Below, in pieces: positions 26,522 through 34,697 of a DNA stretch of 34,697 nucleotides. Source of the DNA: Mycobacterium sp. KBS0706 (lineage in GTDB: Bacteria; Pseudomonadota; Alphaproteobacteria; DSM-16000; Inquilinaceae); assembly GCF_005938675.2 (NCBI RefSeq), contig NZ_VCCH02000082.1:1-34697 (forward strand), given 5' to 3'. A model generated the notes under the pieces. It was not told where the DNA came from and ran no database searches. It worked only from the letters and a program-made list of their open reading frames with translations. The translations under genes and the position numbers were made by a program. Positions within the stretch are counted from its first letter, which is position 1, and every line of letters begins with the position of its first letter.

Positions 26522-28132
26522 TCAGGCGGCGGGGGCGAGGCCGGTGGCCGGGGCGGCCAGGCCGAAATGCCCGGTCAGCATCATCTCGGCGGTCTGCAGC
26601 GCGCCTTCGACCCAGCCCTGATAGGTCGAGTAGGATTCGCCGCAGATATAGACCTCCTCGTCGGCCGCCGGCTTGACGATGCGCGGCATCACCGCCGCGG
26701 TGTCGACGCCGATGTTCCAGGAATGCCAGCCGCCGCCATAGGGGTCGTCGCCCCAGTCGCGGAAGGCGGCGGCATAGGGCTCCGGCGCCTCCACCACCCC
26801 ATGCACCTCCTTCAGCTGGCGATGTGCCTCGGCCACCATCAGCGCGCTGATCCGGTAGATGTCGCCCAGCTTCGGCTCGCCGCCGGTGACGAAGGGGTTG
26901 TGCCGGCCCTCGAAGGGCGGTCCGCTGTCGCGCACGCCCTCCCAGTAATCGACCGAGATGCCGTCGGTATAGGCCGCGACCAGCAGCGAATTGTGGTTCC
27001 GCGGGTCGCCACCGGGCATGTCGCCCTCGGTCTCGAAGTAATAGATCTGGCGCAGCGGCAGGTCGGTGACGGAATCGCCAGAGGTCAGTCCCAGCTCGTG
27101 CCACCAGGGCTGCGGATAGGCCAGGGCGAATTTGTACAGCGCCTGGCCGGTGACGGTGGCCAGCAGCTCGGCCACGCCGGGCTTGGCGAAGAACTCGCTC
27201 GGGCCGGCGCGGTCCAGCGGATGCTCGGCGATGCGGTCCAGCGACCGGCGCGGCATCGCCAGCACCAGGCGGCGCGCCAGGACGACATGGTCGTGACCGA
27301 TGCCGTGGTCGTGGATGGTCAGGGCGTACAGCCCGTCCTCGCGTCGGCTGAAGGCGATCAGCTCGCGCCGCAGATGGACATGGCCGCCGGCCGCCTCGAA
27401 CTCGTCGCACAGGCGCCGGGGCAGGGCCTCGTAGCCCTCGGGCAGATGGACATAGGGGGTCTGGTCCGGCGGGATCGACCAGTCCTCCATGTACCAGGGA
27501 ATGGCCTCGGCCGCGTTCCAGTTGGTCAGCACCGTGTTGAAGCCGCCGCCGGCGAGGGCGAGGTTGTAGGCCTCGACGCTCAGCAGGTTCAGCAGCACCT
27601 GCCAGAAGCCGTGATTGCGCAGCGGGAAGCCGTTCAGCGTGGCGGCGGCGCAGGCGGCGCGCAGCTCCGCACTGCTCATCTTGGTGGCGCCGGGAATGAC
27701 CGCCTCGATCGCCTGCACCACCAGCTGCGACGGCGACTTGCCGCGCTCCTGCTCGGTCAGCCAGTACGGCACCGTCGCGGCGTCGGCATATTCGCGGACC
27801 TGGAAGCGGTGGCTGCGCAGATAGGCCAGGTTCTGCGGCCCGCCCATGGGGAAGGGCTCGGTCTGGAAGCCCAGCTGCTTGACCAGCCCCATGACCAGCA
27901 GCTGCGAGGTCATGATCCGCATGCCGCCCAGCTCGGCCGGCACATGCGGCATGCCCGGCAGGCGGACGGTGTCGAGCCGGCCGCCGATCCGGTCGCTCAT
28001 CTCGAACAGATGGATGCCGGTCGCCGGGATCCGGGATTCCGGGGCGGTGGCCAGCCGCCAGGCGCTGTACACGCCGCCCATGCCGCCGCCGATGATCGCA
28101 CAGTCGATGATGCTCTCGGCTTCTGCGCCCAT
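26522..28132 (-). CDS. FAD-dependent amine/L-amino acid oxidase-like protein (B)
   Basis: A flavoprotein of about 536 residues. The FAD dinucleotide motif IIGGGMGGVYSAWRLA (13-28) is followed by the RIGGRL motif near 45, and the family C-terminal signature appears as YICGESYSTYQGWVEGAL, which closes over the flavin. The start at 28132 is chosen because GGAG lies 8 nt upstream; an ATG two codons earlier is too close to it, and the long 5' extension overlaps the neighbouring oxidase in another frame. It lies 47 bp after oxidase A and 31 bp before the ThDP gene. It probably oxidises an amino acid or amine to an imine/2-oxo acid; the substrate is unknown. Confidence 0.88.
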   Translation of the reverse strand: MGAEAESIIDCAIIGGGMGGVYSAWRLATAPESRIPATGIHLFEMSDRIGGRLDTVRLPGMPHVPAELGGMRIMTSQLLVMGLVKQLGFQTEPFPMGGPQNLAYLRSHRFQVREYADAATVPYWLTEQERGKSPSQLVVQAIEAVIPGATKMSSAELRAACAAATLNGFPLRNHGFWQVLLNLLSVEAYNLALAGGGFNTVLTNWNAAEAIPWYMEDWSIPPDQTPYVHLPEGYEALPRRLCDEFEAAGGHVHLRRELIAFSRREDGLYALTIHDHGIGHDHVVLARRLVLAMPRRSLDRIAEHPLDRAGPSEFFAKPGVAELLATVTGQALYKFALAYPQPWWHELGLTSGDSVTDLPLRQIYYFETEGDMPGGDPRNHNSLLVAAYTDGISVDYWEGVRDSGPPFEGRHNPFVTGGEPKLGDIYRISALMVAEAHRQLKEVHGVVEAPEPYAAAFRDWGDDPYGGGWHSWNIGVDTAAVMPRIVKPAADEEVYICGESYSTYQGWVEGALQTAEMMLTGHFGLAAPATGLAPAA

Positions 28133-28179
28133 GATCATCACTCCGTCTGGAAGAGGGGTTGCCTGGTTGCGGCGGGCGG

Positions 28180-29751
28180 TCAGATGCTCACGATCTGGTC
28201 GACCGCCTCGAGCGAGGCGATCAGCGAGCCCTGGATCCAGGCCTGGTCGAGCGAGCAGTGCTCGCCGGCAAAGAACAGCCGGCCTTCCGGCTTTTTGCCG
28301 TCGAGCCAGATCGAGCCGAGCTGCCCCGGCAGCAGGAAGGCGAAGGCCCCCGCCGACCATTTGTGCGACTGCCAGCAGATCGACGCGGAATCGACCACCA
28401 GATTGTCGTCCAGGATCTCCGGATGGTATCGGGCGATGCTGCGGCGCACGGCCTCGACCTGCGCTGCCGGTTCCATCAGCCCGAGGCGCAGCGCGTCCGA
28501 GCCCCAGCAATAGGCGCCCAGCAGCGCCCCCGGCATCGAGGCATCGGCATTCGGCGCGGGACCGGTGCGCTCGTCATGCGTCGGGCCGGTGTGGGGGTTC
28601 GACCAGGGCCGCGGCGGCAGCGGGCCGCGCTCGACCTGCAGGTGGTCCATCGGATAGTAGGTCTGGCGCTGCAGCCCGTCAGAGATCGAGGCGCCGCCAT
28701 AGATGCCGTAGCGCGACTGCCAGAACCGCTCGCGGCAGTCGAGGATGACCTTGGTCGAGGCGGCATAGGCCATCTGGCTGATCGACAGGCGCTTGCCGTA
28801 GCTGAACCCGTCCAGCTGCATCCGGCGCATGACGCCGAAGGGCAGGGTGCACAGCACATAGTCCGCGGTCAGCGTCTGCGGCCCTTCCGGCCCGACATAG
28901 CCGATCTCGACGCTGGTCTCGGAGGTCAGGCTGATGCGGGTGACCTCGTGATTCGGCAGCACGGTGCCGGGGCGCAGCATCGCCGCCAGCGTGTCGGGCA
29001 GCTGGCTCATGCCGTCCTGCAGCGTGGTCAGGTTGTTGCCGGTGCCGACGATGGTGTCGCGGATGAACATCGTCACCGCCTTGTCGAACCAGACGGCGAG
29101 GCTGGTATAGGCGCCGACCAGTTGCTTCACCGACTGCGGCAGCACGGTGTCGAGGAAGGCGCCGAGCGACAGGCTGTCGAGGTAGCGCAGCCGGTCGGTC
29201 GTCATCTCGCCCTTGAACAGGCTGTCCTGCTCGAACGGGGTCAGCGGCGCGATGGCGTTGGCCAGCACCCAGCCGAAGATGGCGCCGCCGGGATCCTGCG
29301 GATAGGCGCCGTCCGGTGTGGGCGGCGTCTCCGGCAGGCCGTAGCGCGGATAGATCCGGCTGCGGTCGTCGCTGAGCCGGCAGACCACGTCGTGGATGTC
29401 GAGGAAGTTCTGCTCGACGCTGTTGACGAACGGGATCAGCCGGCCCGTCAGGCCGGCCCGGTCGATGTAGTAATGGGTGTAGTCATGCGAGCCCGGGACG
29501 CGCATCGCCCCCAGCTCGTTGTAGCTGCCGTCCTTGAAACGATGGGTCAGGATGCGGCCGCCGACGCGCTCGCTGCCCTCGAGGATGGTGGCGCTGTGGC
29601 CGAGCTGCTGCAACTCATAGGCCGCCACCAGGCCGGCGATGCCGGCGCCCAGGATCACCACATGCTTGGTGCCGTGCCCGGCATTGTCCCGCCGGATCCG
29701 CTGCAGCATCTCGGCGATCGGGACATGCGGATAGGTGCTCTGCTCGGACAT
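28180..29751 (-). CDS. FAD-dependent amine/L-amino acid oxidase (A)
   Basis: A 523-residue flavin monoamine oxidase-type enzyme. It has the FAD motif VILGAGIAGLVAAYEL (about 31-46), the GG motif ERVGGRILTHRF, the substrate-side ELGAMRVPGSHDYTHYY segment like that of bacterial L-amino acid oxidases, and the C-terminal FFAGEHCSLDQAWIQGSL. It is the first gene of the four-gene operon, with GGAGG about 6 nt before the ATG. Its probable role is oxidative deamination of an L-amino acid (aromatic or branched) to the 2-oxo acid used by the ThDP enzyme. It differs clearly from oxidase B, so the two may act on different substrates or steps. Confidence 0.9.
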   Translation of the reverse strand: MSEQSTYPHVPIAEMLQRIRRDNAGHGTKHVVILGAGIAGLVAAYELQQLGHSATILEGSERVGGRILTHRFKDGSYNELGAMRVPGSHDYTHYYIDRAGLTGRLIPFVNSVEQNFLDIHDVVCRLSDDRSRIYPRYGLPETPPTPDGAYPQDPGGAIFGWVLANAIAPLTPFEQDSLFKGEMTTDRLRYLDSLSLGAFLDTVLPQSVKQLVGAYTSLAVWFDKAVTMFIRDTIVGTGNNLTTLQDGMSQLPDTLAAMLRPGTVLPNHEVTRISLTSETSVEIGYVGPEGPQTLTADYVLCTLPFGVMRRMQLDGFSYGKRLSISQMAYAASTKVILDCRERFWQSRYGIYGGASISDGLQRQTYYPMDHLQVERGPLPPRPWSNPHTGPTHDERTGPAPNADASMPGALLGAYCWGSDALRLGLMEPAAQVEAVRRSIARYHPEILDDNLVVDSASICWQSHKWSAGAFAFLLPGQLGSIWLDGKKPEGRLFFAGEHCSLDQAWIQGSLIASLEAVDQIVSI

Positions 29752-29824
29752 GCTCGCCTCCGCCGATTCGAGCGGGGATCAGAGAGATCTACCCCGTTCG
29801 CAATAAATTTTAAGAAAAAGCTTT

Positions 29825-29888
29825 CGAATCCTACTCCGACCAAGGGCTGATTCTTGCCATATGACAGGATCGGATGCCGAATCCTACT
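29825..29888. repeat. 11-bp direct repeat pair in the divergent promoter region
   Basis: CGAATCCTACT occurs exactly at 29825-29835 and 29878-29888, 53 bp apart (about five helical turns), between the oxidase operon (start 29751) and the response regulator gene (start 30002). An AT-rich patch around 29803-29824 precedes the first copy. The pair may be binding sites for the OmpR-type regulator; this is inference. Confidence 0.55.
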
Positions 29889-29932
29889 GACTCTGGTAGC
29901 ATGTTGCGCGGCGCGGGATGTAAATCAGATAT

Positions 29933-29944
29933 GAACGGCCGTTC
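29933..29944. promoter_or_regulatory. 12-bp perfect palindrome before the response regulator gene
   Basis: GAACGGCCGTTC is self-complementary and lies 57 bp upstream of the regulator ATG. It may be an operator in the regulator promoter; no -10/-35 pair is convincing. Confidence 0.45.
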
Positions 29945-30001
29945 GCATTCATCCGCTACGCGCCTCGACAAGAACGGCTGCGGGGCAGGGCAGGATCGTT
30001 G

Positions 30002-30751
30002 ATGAGTATCAGGATGATGGACGGGGCGGGCGGCGGCGGCCGGCGCGATCGCCTGATCGTGGTAGAGGACGACCCGGTCACGCGCACGATGATCGCGCGC
30101 TACTTCGCGGAGGAAGGGTTCGAGGTGGAGGAGGCGGCCACCGGCGCGGAATGCCGGCGGGCCTTGAAGCGCAGCCCCGCCGACCTGCTGTTCATCGACA
30201 TCCAGCTGCCGGATGGCGACGGCTTCGACCTCGCCCGTGAGATCCGGGCGACCAGCGCGGTCGGCATCATCTTCGTCACCCAGAAGGACAGCGAGGTCGA
30301 CCGCGTCGTCGGGCTGGAACTGGCCGGCGACGACTATGTGACCAAGCCGGTGAAGCTGCGCGAGCTGCTGGCCCGGTCGCGGGCGCTGCTGCGCCGCCGC
30401 GGAATGGAGCGCGACGCCGCCCGGCACAATTCCGTGGTCACCTTCGACTCCTGGCTCCTGGACCAGACGCGGCGCGAGCTGACCACCCGGGACGGCACGC
30501 CGGTGCGCGTGACGCGCGGCGAGTTCGACCTGCTGGCGGCGCTGGTGCAGGCCAATGGCCGGCCGCTCAGCCGCGACTATCTGGTCGAGGTGGTCAGCAA
30601 CCGCGACACCGACGTCGGCGACCGCACCGTGGACGCGCTGGTCGCCCGGCTGCGGCGCAAGCTGCAGACGCCTGACGGCGCGCCGCCGGTGATCGTCACC
30701 GTGACCGGCGTCGGCTACAAGCTGGGCGTCCGCACCGACGCCCGGGGCTGA
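30002..30751 (+). CDS. OmpR/PhoB-type two-component response regulator
   Basis: A 249-residue DNA-binding response regulator. The receiver domain (about 16-135) has the acidic pair Glu22-Asp23-Asp24 (VVEDDP), the phospho-acceptor Asp66 in LLFIDIQLPDGDG, the switch Thr in FVTQKD and Lys in VTKPVKL. The C-terminal winged helix (about 145-245) has RELTTRDGTPVRVTRGEFDL, GRPLSRDYLV and the recognition/wing region RTVDALVARLRRKL, ending VTGVGYKLG. It is convergent with, and overlaps by 37 bp, the hybrid kinase gene, and is divergent from the oxidase/ThDP operon. It is the natural phosphorelay output of that kinase and may control the operon. Confidence 0.95.
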   Translation: MSIRMMDGAGGGGRRDRLIVVEDDPVTRTMIARYFAEEGFEVEEAATGAECRRALKRSPADLLFIDIQLPDGDGFDLAREIRATSAVGIIFVTQKDSEVDRVVGLELAGDDYVTKPVKLRELLARSRALLRRRGMERDAARHNSVVTFDSWLLDQTRRELTTRDGTPVRVTRGEFDLLAALVQANGRPLSRDYLVEVVSNRDTDVGDRTVDALVARLRRKLQTPDGAPPVIVTVTGVGYKLGVRTDARG

Positions 30752-33700
30752 GCCGACCGCCGCATCTCAGCCATCAGGGCATCGACCGACAGGCGGCGAA
30801 GCGGCCCCAGCGCCGCCGCCATCTCCGTCAGGCCGTCGATCGGCGCGTCGTTGCCGGCGCAAGCCTCGATCGCGGAGGCGTGGCGGGCCAGGCGGATCAG
30901 GCCCAGCGCGCCGGCCGAGCTGCTCAGGCGATGGGCCAGGCGGGCCAAGTCGCGGCGGTCGCCGGCCTCGGCCGCGGCGCCGATCGCCTGGACCATCGGC
31001 CGTGAGACCCGATGGAACATCAGGGCCAGCCGCGCCAGCTCGCGGGTGCCCAGGATGTCCTGCCGCTCGTCGTAGAACTCCTGGTCGACCAGGGCCATCG
31101 GATCGGCCGACACCACCGGCGGCTCGACCGGCGAGCGGGAGTCGGAGACGGCGGCCAGCATGCGCTGCAGCGCTGCCAGCTGCAGCGGCTTGCCCAGGAT
31201 GCGCTCGATGCCCGCCAGGGCGCAGCGCTGCCGGCTGCCGTCGGTCAGGTCGGCGGTCAGCGCCAGGATATGCGGCGGCTCGCGGTCGCCCGGCAGGGCC
31301 CGGATCCGCCGCGTGGCCTCCAGCCCGTCCATGCCGGGCATGTGCAGGTCCATCATCACGACGTCGAACGACGCGGCCGCCGCGGCCTCGATCGCGGCCT
31401 GGCCGCCATCGGCGAGGATGGCTCGATGGCCCAGCCGGCCGAGCAGCCCGGCGGCCACGGCCCGGTTGATCGGGTCGTCGTCGACCACCAGGACCGACAG
31501 GGCCGGGCCGTGCACGACCGGCGCCGGCGCCTCCGGCTTCGCCGTGCCCGGCGTCACCGGCACGGCCAGGCGGAAGGTGCTGCCGTCGCCCGGGGCGCTG
31601 TCGACCGTCAGCGTGCCGCCCAGGAGATCGGCGATCCGCCGGCAGATCGCCAGGCCAAGCCCGGTGCCGCCGTAGCGCCGCGCGATCGATGAATCGGCCT
31701 GGATGAAGTCGCCGAAGATGCGTTCGTGCATGTCGGGGGCGATGCCGATTCCGGTGTCCGTCACCGCGACACGCAGCGTCGACCGCGATGTCGCCCCCGG
31801 CATCGGCTCCAGCCCGACCGTCACGGCGATGCCGCCCTCCGAGGTGAACTTGACGGCGTTGCTGAGCAGGTTGATCAGCACGCGGGCGAGGCGGCGGGGA
31901 TCGCTGCGCAGGATCGCCTCGGGCGGCGCCTCGATCGACAGGGTCAGCGCCAGCCCCTTGGCCGCGACCTGGGGGCGGATCAGCTCGGCCGCGTCGGCCA
32001 CCAGCCGGTGCAGGTCGAAATCCTGCAGGTCGAGCGCCTCCTGGCTGTTCTCCAGCCGGGCGTAGTCCAGGATCCCGTCGATCAGGTCGAGCAGGGACCG
32101 GCCCGAAGCCTCGGCGATCTCGAGGTAGCGGCGCTGCTCCTCGCCAAGGCGGTGGCGGTCGAGGATCTGCAGCATCCCGAGCACGCCGTTCATCGGCGTC
32201 CGGATCTCGTGGCTGACCACCGCCAGGAAGCGGGATTTCGCCTGGTTGGCGACCTCGGCGGCGCGCCGCGCCCGACGCGCCTCGCGCTCCTTGGTCACCG
32301 CGCGGTTGCGGGCGGCGGCGAGTTCTGCGGTGCGCTCGCCGACCTTTTGCTCGAGTCCTTCATTCGCCTGCAGCAGATCCGTACGGGCACCGTCGAGGGC
32401 GGTGAACAGCCGGGCATTCGCCAGGGCGATCGCCGCCTGCGCCGCCAGGACCTGCACGACCTCGAGCCGGCGGGGGCTGAAGATCCCGGTGGCGAGGTTG
32501 TTCTCGAGATAGATCAGCCCGTCGACCTGGCCCCGTTCATCCAGCGGGGCGCACAGGATCGAGGCGACGCGACGGGCCTGGATGTAAGGATCCCGCAAGA
32601 ATTCGGACGAATGCTGGGCGTTGTCCAGCACCAGGGGTTCGCGGGTGCGCAGCACATAGGACAGGACCGACCGGGGCACGGCGGTGCTTTCCTCCAAGCG
32701 CCCGGATCCTTCGCCGAGGACCGAGATCTCCCGGTCGCGTCCGATGGCCTCGACATACAGGCCGTCGTCGCGGCGCAGCACCAGGACGCCGTAGGACGCC
32801 CCGGCGCTCTCCTGGATCGCTCCCAGCACCCGCTGCACCAGCTGGCGCAGGTCGATCTCGCGCGAGATCGAATGCGCGGCCCGCAGCACGGCCCGGAAAT
32901 CGATGTCGTCCTCGCCGGCCTGGCTGCCGGCTTCGCGCAGCGAGGCGCGCCCGGCGCGCGACCGCACCGCCAGCCGCGGGAATTCCTGCTCCAGCGCGGC
33001 CACCTTGGCGGCTGCCCCCCAATAGCCGTACAGCGTCGCCGCCTCGCGCAGATGGGCCGTGCCGGCGACCTCGTTGCCCAGGCCCAGGCAGAAGCGCCCG
33101 GCATATTCATTCGCCAGCGCGGCCTGATGGGTCAGCTTGGCGGCCTCGGCCCGACGGATGGCGTCGCCGTAGAGGCTGAGCGCGTCGCCAGTCCGCCCCT
33201 CGGCCCGCGCCAGCTCCGCCTCGACCAGGCTGTTCAAGGCGCCGAAATTGTGCGGGCTCAGCGCACTCCAGCCGCGCAGCCGGTCGCGCTGCGCCGTGAA
33301 GTCGTCGCCGCGGTGGCCGTCATTCGCCAGCGCCGCCAGCAGCAGGAAGGCGACGCCGTCGGCTTCGACCGCGAGGCCGGTGGCGCCGGGCAGGTTCGCC
33401 ATCGTCGGGCCGATCAGGCGCCGGGCCGCGCCGAGGTCCCGGAACAGCAGGGCCAGCTGCAGCCGGCGGATCAGGTAGTTGCTGCGGGCGACGAGATCCA
33501 GCGCCTGCAGATGGGCGTCCTCCTCCGCCTCGCTGCGGACCCGGTCGGGCGCCATGCTGGTCGGCGCCGGCGTCCGGCCCATCAGCGCGGCGGCGAAGTC
33601 GACCTGCATCCGGCAATGCGCGGCCGCCGTCCGGTTGCGGTCGCCGATCAGCCGCAGATGCTCCTCGCCGATGCGGGCCACCTCGGCCAGCGGCCCGCCG

Positions 33701-34697
33701 CTGCCCAGCAGGTGGATGACATAGGCCGAGGCGTGATAGGCGCCGAACTGGATGTCGCCCATCTCGAAGCCGGCGCGGATGCCGTCGAGGTTGAGCTGCA
33801 GCGCGCCCACCAGCGGGTGCAGCCAGTGCCGCAGGAAATAGGTGTAGACGAAGGTCACGCTGGCGGTCAGCGGGTGGCCGAGCCGGGCGTCGAGGGCGAT
33901 CGCGGCCCGGGCGAAGGCGTCCGCCGTCACGCTGTCGCCGGTCATGCCGCGCAGGGTCAGCGCCAGGGTGACGATGATCCCGGGAGCCAGCGTGTCGGCG
34001 CCGTGCTGCAGCATCAGATTGGCGTTGCGCAGCGCCATCAGCGCGAACAGCTCCGGCTGCAGCGTGTTGTGCGCGTCGGGCGCCAGGCGGAACAGGATCT
34101 GCATCGCCGCCGCCAGGCGCCGGTCGTGCAGGGGCGGCAGGTCCAGCAGCGCCTCGGCCGGGCGCCCGGCCATCAGCCGCTGGAACTCCCCGAACTCGGC
34201 GCCGACGGCCTCGCGCTGCTGCTCCACCGTCACCGGCAGCTCGATGCCGACCAGGTGCAGTGCCTGGCGGCCGACCTCGATCGCCTCGGTCTCCAGCAGC
34301 CGCGCGTCGAGCGACACCAGCTGCAGCATGGCCAGCTGCAGCCGGTGCTCGTCGTCCTTGAGCCGCGCGGTCAGCGCCTCGACCTCGCGGTCGAAGGCGG
34401 CGTGGTCCTGGGTCAGCATCCGGCATTCGGCCAGCAGCAGTGCCGCCTCGGCGATGTCGGCGTAGCGGGTGTCCCACAGGCCCGGGTCGGTCAGGCGCAA
34501 CCCGGTCTCGGCGTAGTCGCGGGCGGGGGCGAAGGCGGCCGCCGCCCGGGCCTGCCGGGCCGCGATCAGGTTGATCTCGGCGCAGCGCGCCCGCAGTGCC
34601 GGGTCGTCATCCAGCGCGCCCGCGGCGTTCAGGTGCCGGGCGATGGCGAAGGCGGCGCCGGGCAGCTGGGCCTCTCCGGTCCGTTCCAGCAGCAGCA
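30715..34697 (-). CDS. Large hybrid sensor histidine kinase with ATPase/TPR-like, GAF, REC and HPt domains (N-terminus outside window)
   Basis: About 1326 residues are visible and the frame stays open to the right edge. The order from the N-terminal side is: a long alpha-helical TPR-like region as found after the AAA ATPase in Ser/Thr kinase-ATPase-histidine kinase proteins (about 34697-33000), a GAF domain (ESAGASYGVLVLRRDDGLYV and onwards), a coiled coil, HisKA with phospho-His at 32209-32211 (VSHEIRTPMNG), HATPase_c (NLLSNAVKF, DTGIGI, GGTGLGLAI), a receiver with Asp at 31348-31350 (VMMDLHMPGMDG) and an HPt domain with His at 30931-30933 (AHRLSSSAGALG). The protein thus contains a His-Asp-His relay that can feed the adjacent response regulator. 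A kinase and ATPase domain may lie beyond the edge. Confidence 0.92.
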   Translation of the reverse strand, partial: LLLERTGEAQLPGAAFAIARHLNAAGALDDDPALRARCAEINLIAARQARAAAAFAPARDYAETGLRLTDPGLWDTRYADIAEAALLLAECRMLTQDHAAFDREVEALTARLKDDEHRLQLAMLQLVSLDARLLETEAIEVGRQALHLVGIELPVTVEQQREAVGAEFGEFQRLMAGRPAEALLDLPPLHDRRLAAAMQILFRLAPDAHNTLQPELFALMALRNANLMLQHGADTLAPGIIVTLALTLRGMTGDSVTADAFARAAIALDARLGHPLTASVTFVYTYFLRHWLHPLVGALQLNLDGIRAGFEMGDIQFGAYHASAYVIHLLGSGGPLAEVARIGEEHLRLIGDRNRTAAAHCRMQVDFAAALMGRTPAPTSMAPDRVRSEAEEDAHLQALDLVARSNYLIRRLQLALLFRDLGAARRLIGPTMANLPGATGLAVEADGVAFLLLAALANDGHRGDDFTAQRDRLRGWSALSPHNFGALNSLVEAELARAEGRTGDALSLYGDAIRRAEAAKLTHQAALANEYAGRFCLGLGNEVAGTAHLREAATLYGYWGAAAKVAALEQEFPRLAVRSRAGRASLREAGSQAGEDDIDFRAVLRAAHSISREIDLRQLVQRVLGAIQESAGASYGVLVLRRDDGLYVEAIGRDREISVLGEGSGRLEESTAVPRSVLSYVLRTREPLVLDNAQHSSEFLRDPYIQARRVASILCAPLDERGQVDGLIYLENNLATGIFSPRRLEVVQVLAAQAAIALANARLFTALDGARTDLLQANEGLEQKVGERTAELAAARNRAVTKEREARRARRAAEVANQAKSRFLAVVSHEIRTPMNGVLGMLQILDRHRLGEEQRRYLEIAEASGRSLLDLIDGILDYARLENSQEALDLQDFDLHRLVADAAELIRPQVAAKGLALTLSIEAPPEAILRSDPRRLARVLINLLSNAVKFTSEGGIAVTVGLEPMPGATSRSTLRVAVTDTGIGIAPDMHERIFGDFIQADSSIARRYGGTGLGLAICRRIADLLGGTLTVDSAPGDGSTFRLAVPVTPGTAKPEAPAPVVHGPALSVLVVDDDPINRAVAAGLLGRLGHRAILADGGQAAIEAAAAASFDVVMMDLHMPGMDGLEATRRIRALPGDREPPHILALTADLTDGSRQRCALAGIERILGKPLQLAALQRMLAAVSDSRSPVEPPVVSADPMALVDQEFYDERQDILGTRELARLALMFHRVSRPMVQAIGAAAEAGDRRDLARLAHRLSSSAGALGLIRLARHASAIEACAGNDAPIDGLTEMAAALGPLRRLSVDALMAEMRRSAQPRASVRTPSL

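Noticed and set aside
26522..29751. Violacein/rebeccamycin-type pathway suggested by the tryptophan-oxidase-like flavoproteins
   Set aside because: No chromopyrrolate-synthase-like (VioB/RebD) gene, no P450 and no indolocarbazole tailoring genes are present; the ThDP and FabH-like partners point elsewhere.

Overview
The window reads as chromosome of a high-GC alphaproteobacterium, probably Rhodospirillales-like or a rhizosphere relative. The grounds are very high GC with strong third-position bias, dense ABC uptake systems, LysR and LacI regulators, rhizopine-type genes and a very large ATPase/TPR hybrid histidine kinase. I see no rRNA, tRNA, CRISPR array, phage or intact insertion sequence. 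The taxonomic placement is inference.

Region 1 (1-1913, + strand) is the end of a glycine betaine/proline-type ABC importer: a permease cut by the window edge, then a ProX/OpuAC-like binding protein.

Region 2 (1948-11814) centres on a LysR gene. To its left runs a seven-gene minus-strand operon: leuC, leuD, leuB, then an NMT1/SsuA-type importer (binding protein, ATPase, permease) and an SDR dehydrogenase. To its right on the plus strand lie a second, closely related binding protein and an SMP-30/gluconolactonase-like hydrolase. Near-identical palindromes (CCATCGC, 5-nt spacer, GCGATGG, containing ATC-N9-GAT) occur in the leuC/lysR gap and in front of the second binding protein. They suggest one LysR regulon joining malate-type isomerisation and oxidation to solute uptake. 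No leuA is present, so this may be a catabolic module for a 2-alkylmalate-like or lactone-derived acid rather than the housekeeping leucine pathway.

Region 3 (12054-22544) resembles rhizopine (methyl-inosamine) or inositol-derivative utilisation. It holds a MocD-like membrane desaturase/hydroxylase, a MocE-like Rieske ferredoxin and a MocF-like ferredoxin reductase, then two convergent LacI regulators, an IolI-like TIM-barrel isomerase, a sugar/inositol-type ABC importer and a second TIM-barrel protein. LacI-style palindromes built on TGATRGA half-sites lie in front of the mocD-like gene and of the importer.

Region 4 (22557-29751) starts with an unrecognised minus-strand gene. It is followed by a four-gene minus-strand operon: two FAD amine/amino-acid oxidases, a ThDP-dependent carboligase/decarboxylase and a FabH-like protein without the nucleophile cysteine. 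The combination suggests a small-molecule pathway: amino acid to 2-oxo acid, to acyloin-type product, to acylated product. It is the best candidate here for an undescribed system.

Region 5 (30002-34697) is a regulatory pair: an OmpR-type response regulator, convergent and overlapping with a large hybrid kinase (ATPase/TPR-GAF-HisKA-HATPase-REC-HPt) that runs off the right edge. The regulator is divergent from the oxidase operon, across a gap carrying an 11-bp direct repeat and a 12-bp palindrome.
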